Source of the DNA: Lepiota brunneoincarnata
Lineage: Eukaryota; Basidiomycota; Agaricomycetes; Agaricales; Agaricaceae
Direction: 5' to 3'
DNA: 64,000 nt
Assembly (NCBI GenBank): GCA_023014365.1
Contig: JAEBUN010000020.1
Location: 248,001 to 312,000 of the forward strand
Positions 57,685-64,000 of the stretch are shown here, piece by piece. The notes under the pieces are model-generated. The model was not told the DNA's origin, made no database searches, and worked only from the letters and a program-made list of their open reading frames with translations. Position 1 is the first letter of the stretch. Each line of letters opens with the position of its first letter. The translations under genes and the position numbers were made by a program.

Positions 57685-59337
57685 ATGGGTCGTCTAATCC
57701 TGATTCCTGTACTTTTGCCAGTGCTATCTGCGGCTATTTCCTACGCCCAAGCACAACCGCCGACCACTTCCCAATTGGTGGTAGGCAGCCCCTTCTCATG
57801 ACCCTGTAGCCATTTGCTCATAACGCCGCAATCCCCCCTCTATAGTTCATTGACCCGCTTTCATTCGCAGTTCTCCCAGAAAACGGGACTTTCCGCAACG
57901 AGTCTTTCGGTCCACCTTTCTTCAACCCTGGCTCCAAACCGGCACCCTTTTTCCAGATCTTTGACCGCGAATTCCTCTCCATCCTTGGTCAGAACCCTTC
58001 CATACGGCAAGTGGCGCGTAACGACACGTTCGCGTTTGCACATGAGGCACCGATATATGTTCGCGACACGGACGAAGTGTTTTTCGCGAGTAACGATGGC
58101 GGTGCGCTTGGGATGAGCGATTTGGAGCACAATAATCAAGTGTCGAAGATCAGTATGGCTCAGGTTGAGGCTGCATTGAAGCAAAATGATGGAGATGTGA
58201 ATGTTCCTATCACTCTTGTAGGTTGGCTTTTCCCCCTGGTCTTGGGAGAGAGAGAGAGAAAAAGAACTTAGAAATGGGTTCTTAGGTGCCTCTTCCCGAG
58301 TCAATCCAGATGACAAACGGCGGGACGGGCCCATTCAGGTCGAATCTTGTCTTGATCAATTCAGGTCGTGGACCCCGTCCTCCTAATATTGCCCTCGTTA
58401 ACCCGAAACCACCGCACAATGTCACTGTCCTTTTGAACAACTACTACGGACGCCAGTTCAACTCTTTGAACGATATCAAGGTCCACCCGAGTGGCAACTT
58501 GTTCTTCACGGACGTCACGTATGTACCCTTCACCTCCCCATCTTCCTTGTAATAACGACAGCTGGTCGATCGTTTCGCAGTTACGGCTTCCTCAACCATT
58601 TCCGCGATGCACCTCTTATGCCAAACCAAATTTATCGTTTCGACCCCAATACGGGCGCCGTAAGAGTCGTAGCCACAGACTTCGACAGGTGCAACGGTAT
58701 CGCTTTTACAAAAGATGGTAAAACGGCTTACGTGTGAGTGAGCTCGCCTTATATCCCCTCTCCCTCTTGTTCATCCTTGGGTCTGTTCCTAGCGCAGACA
58801 CAGGTGCCGCTGGTGGATTCTTAGGCAACAACCAAACTGAACCTGCTACGCTGTAAGTGCAATTCAAGTTTGAGTTCAAAAAAGCTAAATAAATCTTTTT
58901 TCATACCTAAGGTACGCATTCGATGTCGACCCAAAGACACATGCTTTCGGCAACCGTCGCGTCTTGGCGTATATCGATGCGGGCGTCCCGGACGGTATTC
59001 AGGTCGACACGCGGGGCAACGTATATACTGGTACTGGAGATGGAGTTCAAGTGAGTGGGTGCGCCTTTGGCGCTTTGTGCGTTTAATGATTCCTTCGTGT
59101 GCATATAGGTCTTTGCCCCTGACGGCAGGTTACTCGGTAAATTCTTCTTGAACACTGTATCTGCCTAATATGGTGTTTGTGCCTGGTCACGGATTGGTCA
59201 TATTGGCCGAGACGAAGATCTACTTGGCCAAAATCGCTGCGGAGGGTGTGGTAGTGAACATTGTGTGGGACAATGAACAGGCCGATGATTGGACAGAGTG
59301 CATATTCAGTATCTTGGAGAACAGATGTATTCAGTAG
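57685..59337 (+). CDS. SMP-30/gluconolactonase family secreted hydrolase, tandem copy 2, one +1 break
   Basis: Signal peptide MGRLILIPVLLPVLSAAIS followed by YAQAQPP. Exon 2 (after GTAGGC...CTATAG) is open to the end: FIDPLSFAVLPENGTFRN, FFNPGSKPAPFFQIFDRE, QVARNDTFAFAHEAPIYV, GALGMSDLEHNNQVSKIS. Later exons give PESIQMTNGGTGPF, NNYYGRQFNSLNDIKVHP, MPNQIYRFDPNTGAVRV, CNGIAFTKDGKTAYV, NNQTEPATLYAFDVDPKT, VLAYIDAGVPDGIQV, NVYTGTGDGVQVFAPDGR and LLGKFFLNTVSA. There the frame meets TAA (59166-59168), while copy 1 has GCC AAT ATG at the same place; dropping the single T restores NMVFVPGHGLVILAETKIYL and runs to TAG at 59335-59337. About 88 % similar to copy 1 in exons by eye, and introns sit at the same places. 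Confidence 0.85.
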
Positions 59338-59772
59338 CAAATAGGTCGAGAATTTCTGGAGAGCGGAATTGCAAGTTGACTGCATGGAGGTGGTATGATT
59401 TCCGAGAAAGTGTTCAAGTATCTCAGCAACCTTTGCAGTCTCACCGCTCTCGACCACCGATAAATCCCCTGGCAGGACATAACATGCATTTGGCTACATA
59501 TGTAGGCGCATCAAATATTTTTAGCAACCACGTTTGTTTGCAAGGCCAGTTGTACCGGTGACTAGGTTCGGGTTTGATTAGCAGGAATTGAAACTCATCA
59601 ATGGGAGAGGGCACGAGGCAAATTACCAATGCAAGGCATTCGCGACATTACTGGGGTGACATCTGTAGGCAATTAGGCGAGAGTAGGATAGAATAAACAG
59701 CCTACATAAACCAAGACCCAAAGTCCGAAGGGAAAGGCAATGAAAAAATGAAAAGACGAATATGCCATGTCC
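59338..59772. other. Convergent 3' region, no gene seen
   Basis: About 435 bp between facing genes. No coding signal. Confidence 0.45.
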
Positions 59773-60940
59773 TCAGGTCAGGTCAATGACTTCTCGTTCT
59801 TTTCCCTCCTCCTTCACTTTCTTTTCGGCGCGTCCAATATCCTGGTCCCGTTTGCGCTTGCGCGCCCTTAAGTTCTCGACCACGGCCTAATTAAAGCCTG
59901 AGCAATGACCAGATGGTTGAACAGAGTAACGTACTAGCAATGCCCTAATTTCATCATCATCGTCCTCGCTTCCCGCAGCATTTGGCTCCACCTTCACACC
60001 TGTTCCCTTCGGTACAACCGATCCCTTTGCTTCGCATCTGATGTCGTTACTTTGTGCCAAGGCAAGGATGGAAGCGTTTTGTGCTCGTCGCGGCAGTGGG
60101 GCAATGCCTTGGGCCTGTAGATATTCTTTGCGACCACATTCAATGTGAGTGACTCGCAAAAAAAAAAAAGTAATGAAGAATAGATCACACCCAGAGACCG
60201 ATAACGAAAAACAAAAGTGACGATGTGTTCCTTCCATTTAGTCTCGGAGAGCTTGGTAGTTTCGCCTGTGAATACCTGCTTTCCAAGTCTTGAAAAAGCG
60301 GCTAATGTAAGATGTTGGGCTCGTTCCAGCTAGCACTGATCTTACCCAATACATTCGGTGACCCCTCTTCTTGGTTTTTTCACGAATCTTTTGGTTTCCT
60401 GGGGGTCCATTAGAAACAGGTAGAGGATATGAACCAGTTTTCTCCACATATTGGCATGTTATCTGGATTTCGCCCACTCGCGATGCTATCGAATCATCAC
60501 ATAGGTCGTCATCATCTAGAGATGGAGGCGGCGAAGGTGATAAATTAGGACATTGAACAGAAGTTGAACCCCTCACCAGCTAGTTCAAGTTTCGAGAATT
60601 TGAATGGGAGTAGAATTCCTGGTCCTCGCCGGTGAAAGCCAATACTTCTCGTCTCAATGCGACGGAATGCCCAACTGGAGACCTCGAGTCCGTCCACGCT
60701 GACCTTGGCACCTCAGATGTCGCGCTGACGTTCATTGGCTCTTAAGATCGCGAATTCCTGCAATGAACGGGTAAAGTGGAGCGACAACGGTACACCAGCA
60801 TAACACGTACCTTGCCCACCTCTGAAGGAACCCAACATAAAACCGTGCTGTTTCGCGTCAAAGTCCTTTTCGACCATGAATTCTGGAAGAGGTTCGTTGT
60901 CGATACACAGGGTCATTTTGATTCTATCATAGGCTGGCAT
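59773..60940 (-). CDS. DUF7918-type protein with an in-frame TGA
   Basis: Starts MPAYDRIKMTLCIDNEPLP, EFMVEKDFDAKQHGFML; later EFAILRANERQRDI, AKVSVDGLEVSSWAFRR, GPGILLPFKFSKLEL, SRVGEIQITCQYVEKTG and near the C-terminus YLQAQGIAPLPRRAQN, DDEIRALLAVVENLRARKR and EKEVIDLT-stop. This order (short beta N-part, VxVDG, PFxFSxLEL, GEIxxxxx, YLQAxGIAPLP, coiled basic end, EVIDLT) is typical of agaricomycete proteins now called DUF7918; function is unknown. TGA at 60715-60713 interrupts the conserved part between RDI and AKVSVDG in the same frame, and the first intron (GTACGT...TTGCAG) leaves one base too many for EFAIL. So this copy is either damaged or affected by the window-wide indel problem. Confidence 0.65.
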
Positions 60941-61824
60941 TCTAACCAAACAGATAGGAAAAAAGTCTGTCCGTCGAAGATGTGAAGCTCAGCAAGAAGA
61001 AACTGACATCCACAATTCAAATATTCAAGTTCTCGTCCTCGTCCTCTGAAAATGGTAATATTACGTTGATACCTGAAATGGATCCAGTCATACAAGTTCT
61101 CACAACTTGTCTACCTGCAATTACCAACACATTCACCTATATCAATGCACCCCTAAATCACTGACAACATCCACATCCTACCGCACCCACAGTCGCACTC
61201 ACAGCTCATGCTGATCCCCGCTGACACATTTTACTAACATCACCGACGTGCCCACCGTACATCCTGGTATTAGTGTCCACATACAACCTACCGATGTGCT
61301 TACTGCACCCGCTGACAGCGTTTGCGTTTGCTGTTGATGTCGTTGGTGTTGTAGATTTGCTTCCGTGATGGTCAAAATCCAAAGCCACCATCGTATCCAC
61401 AACTGAAAATAACATTAGTGATTGCCGCACGAATAAGCGAGGGAGATGAGGCTGTTTTTTTGTTCCACTGTAAGGCACTAGTAAATTAAGGTAGCCATTC
61501 ATACAGATGAAGGTCACATAGATATGTATTCACCCTCCTCTTCTGATTCCCCGGTGGTCTTTTGTCTCAGAGGTGCCCATCTCTCCGTTATCATCTGCAG
61601 GTCGACCTGCAAACGAGTAAGCCAGAGAGGAGGTCAACGCCAGGAAACCAAGTAATACTTGTGTAATTTCTTCATCTCCAGGTGGGCGATGTTCTGATGC
61701 CTCCAATTCACTGTCATATATCCATCATCTCTTGGGCACTTGCTGGGGGAGCAAAAGCTACCGTGGGCAGGTATGAGGTGTGGGCACAGTGGCGCGTATC
61801 CAACCATTTATTTATCATACACTG
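60941..61824. other. Intergenic region, no gene seen
   Basis: About 880 bp. Short frames only (one of 103 codons on the minus strand at 61206-61517, no recognised content). Confidence 0.45.
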
Positions 61825-62588
61825 TTAACCGTGTGGCTTGAGCTTCGGACGCTGGACGGAGTCCATGATGGTGTTAGCATTCTTTGTCGACGCCGAAGCT
61901 GTCATACTTTGGGACGTCAGACTAGAGGGTGTCTCGAGCATTGCAGAGCCTGTGGATTCGGATGGTGGCGTGGTCTTCTTCTCCAGCTCTGAGAAAGCGT
62001 CCCGTTCCGAGTTTACATTATTCAGCTTTGGCTCTCGCAAGTTCGAGCGCCTCAGACGCCAAGTCGTCGGGAGGAGGAAACAGCTTTGCTGAGGAGGTCC
62101 TGTCCCTGTGAACACGGATGCGCATGTCGACGAATTTGACCTCAGTCCGAACCCGTAGTCACATGCATTTGTCGTTCACTACTATTGTGACAGAATGCTG
62201 TGAGTACTTAGCAGAGCCACACATCTGACACGATGGATTATTTTAGAAACGGGGTGATTGCAAATTGAATGTCAAAATAGGCAAACTTACCCTGCTGCCG
62301 GGAGGAGTTGTAAGTAGTACGTGAGAGTGGTGCAGAATTCGGCTGTCCAACCATTCTCTCTGTCTCCGGAGACAGTTGTTCAATGGTCCAGAGCTGAAAG
62401 AAGTGGCTGGTAATGCGTAATTTCTAATTGACCACCCGAGACGGAGATAGAGGTCTCGTCTTAGCACCCTTAATCCCCTTCCCCGGCTCGTTGGTGCCCC
62501 AGCAGAATGCGTACTTGCAGACATGAGGTTGGTAGTCGATCCCGAAAGAGGTAGGGTTTGAGGACTGACCAAACAGTTTGATGAACAT
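61825..62588 (-). CDS. Unrecognised protein conserved-looking exon set, two +1 breaks
   Basis: I do not recognise the family. Start MFIKLFGQSSNP at 62588, then in the next frame SGSTTNLMSASTHSAGAPT, GLRVLRRDLYLRLGWSIR, NNCLRRQREWLDSRILHH, an intron (GTAAGT donor near 62290), and a last exon with TSSAKLFPPPDDLASEALE, LARAKAE, NVNSERDAFSELEKKTT and VQRPKLKPHG-stop. The amphipathic RDLYLRLGWSIR block and acidic helices look coding. +1 moves are needed near 62565 (between SSNP and LSGSTT) and at 62016-62023 (AAAGCTGAATAATGT: KAE meets TAA unless one base is skipped). Boundaries of the middle intron are not resolved. Confidence 0.45.
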
Positions 62589-64000
62589 GGCGACTGCGAA
62601 ACGGAGATTGACCAAAGTCGAGACCCAGAACAAGGCTTCTATAGAGCGCTGGGAATGGGAAGCGTATATGGATGATAAGAATGAGAAGATCTCATCGTCT
62701 CTGGACCCTTGTTACGGGACGGGGAAGGGGGGAGCAACTGGAAGAGTGAAAAAGGCAATTTGAATCGCAAGCCGGTGCATGGGGGTGGTCTCATCCTAGT
62801 TGAAATTTGGAATGAGGTAGCGTCTGCCTCATTTAATCCTGATCGAGTGTTTCCGGGTGGAGTAGGGGATTCTATTGGCGGACAAGGAGTGGTTATTGAC
62901 GTCCTTCTGCATGGTTTTCGACATTCGTAGACAGAAGCCAGGGACTGCACTGGAGATAGGACCTCACCTCTGGTGACTCAATGAACTGACAGGAAGTCGT
63001 TACCACATGCCGACATGGTCTTCGCGTAGGTCGCTCTAGACCGCCTCACAAGAGAGGACCTTGCAATTCTTTCAGCCTCCGAAGACAATTGTTTCAGGGC
63101 CGAAAGAAGTGCTGAATAATTACTTACCGGAATTTCTTGACTTGGGTATTCCCCGCTCCTGCATATGGAAGTGAATCCTCTATGTGCTTTCAAAGCTTTC
63201 CCATCCATGTCATCTAGATTGGCAACGGGATTACCTACGGATTATAGCGCAGGACTACTGGTCCATAGCCGCTCTAGATGACTGTGTTTAGTACGCTGCA
63301 CTCGTTCGCAGATACATGGTTCAAACTTCGTCCTCCAATTAGCCCCGGAGAGGGGTTAAACAAAGCTGAGTAATCCCGAGAGGAAATGAATAACGATCGG
63401 CTGTGGGTCCGTATTTACATTGTCGCAAGCTTGGGATGACGTCACTAGCCTAGACGACCACCTTGCGGCTCCCCCAAAGGATCCGCTCGGTCGGTGAATT
63501 TTTAATGCCTTGAATCATCCAGTGGCAGCTTCTGCCAGCCCCCAGATTTGTACAGTCTTGACCGCTATGAAGAAGGGCTGCGTTTCAAAATCTAATTGCT
63601 CGAGAAGAATCGTCCTGGGAACTAGTCTTTTCATGGACCCAACATATGGAGACGTTCCAGGGGATCTCAGCCCCTCCATGGTTAATCTCCGCCCATTATT
63701 ATCTTTTACAAAGTACTCCACATGTTGCTGTGCAGTACATATCAGCTGCGACGTTGTTAACCTTTGCGGTACTGCCGATTAAGGATGTTGCTCATTAGCC
63801 ATGGTTGTTGTTAGCTATGGTGCCTGAGAGTGACGTTCGGCGGTGCGTTAAGGGGATGAGGCTGTTTCATGTTAGATCAGCTTGGGAGGGTGAGGAAGGA
63901 GTGAGAGAGGAGGGGCGGAGAGGGAGCCAAATGGGGCAAGTACGGCCGGTGATCCGGAGAAAGTAGAAGTGCGGATTTCCTCAGCAGACCAGTGCCCATT
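62589..64000. other. Right-end 1.4 kb without a supportable gene
   Basis: The first 30 bp are the leader shared with 53606-53640. Short minus-strand frames at 62978-63208 (SNYSALLSALKQLSSEAER) and 63515-63721 (KRLVPRTILLEQLDFETQ) look slightly protein-like but have no partner exons I can join. The last 150 bp are G-rich on the plus strand. Confidence 0.4.

Noticed and set aside
63515..63721. Minus-strand 68-codon frame as a small gene
   Set aside because: Slightly protein-like but no partner exons, promoter or recognisable family; not supported.
1..64000. CRISPR arrays, insertion sequences, bacterial operons or plasmid features
   Set aside because: The window is spliced fungal nuclear DNA; no spaced direct repeats or transposase was seen. 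No LTR pair or target-site duplication could be recognised by eye either.

Overview
The window is nuclear DNA from a filamentous basidiomycete, most likely an agaricomycete (mushroom-forming class). The evidence is dense genes on both strands, many 45-60 nt introns with GTRNGT donors and CTRAC-type branch points, and families typical of that class: a DUF6535-type membrane protein, a serpentine seven-helix membrane family, MHHALHIEE-type F-box proteins, DUF7918-type proteins and kinases with a Mixed-Lineage-Kinase-like helical N-terminus. I cannot name the order or genus from sequence alone.

Layout. 1-5.2 kb: LCL3-like nuclease exon (cut by the left edge), a PPR protein, a PDAP1-type phosphoprotein and the complex I LYR subunit NDUFA6. 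5.2-7.3 kb: no gene I can support. 7.3-9.2 kb: F-box/LRR protein. 9.9-19 kb: a RasGEF, histone chaperone ASF1 and replication factor MCM10. 19.4-20.6 kb: an unrecognised gene. 21.8-31.2 kb: eIF2-gamma, a RING-CH membrane E3, an aldo/keto reductase, an SR splicing factor and a second PPR protein. 31.4-39.9 kb is accessory: a glycosyltransferase remnant, a DUF6535 protein and a large MLKL-like/kinase protein. 40.2-44 kb returns to core genes: tRNA-Asp with a 10-nt intron, deubiquitinase UBP6 and a BAP31/YET ER protein. 44.7-48 kb: two tandem seven-helix membrane genes. 49.4-52.7 kb: SET5-like methyltransferase and a CBF1-like bHLH factor. 54.2-59.3 kb: two tandem SMP-30/gluconolactonase genes. 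59.8-62.6 kb: a DUF7918 gene and an unrecognised gene; the last 1.4 kb holds nothing I can support.

The genes do not form one pathway. They are mostly housekeeping genes arranged as divergent pairs with short shared promoters (PDAP1/NDUFA6, SR/PPR, UBP6/BAP31), interrupted by two accessory blocks of tandem duplicates and degraded copies.

The most important observation is cross-cutting. At least 22 coding sequences or domains can only be followed through by stepping over ONE extra base (+1), on both strands and in essential genes (eIF2-gamma, NDUFA6, the RasGEF catalytic domain, CBF1-like) as well as accessory ones; only two shifts go the other way. The tandem SMP-30 pair confirms three of the extra bases directly by paralogue comparison. 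Neutral decay would not give such a bias. Insertion-biased consensus error is the first explanation; widespread translational +1 frameshifting is the exotic one. Coordinates given for affected genes span the whole locus, not a single open frame.
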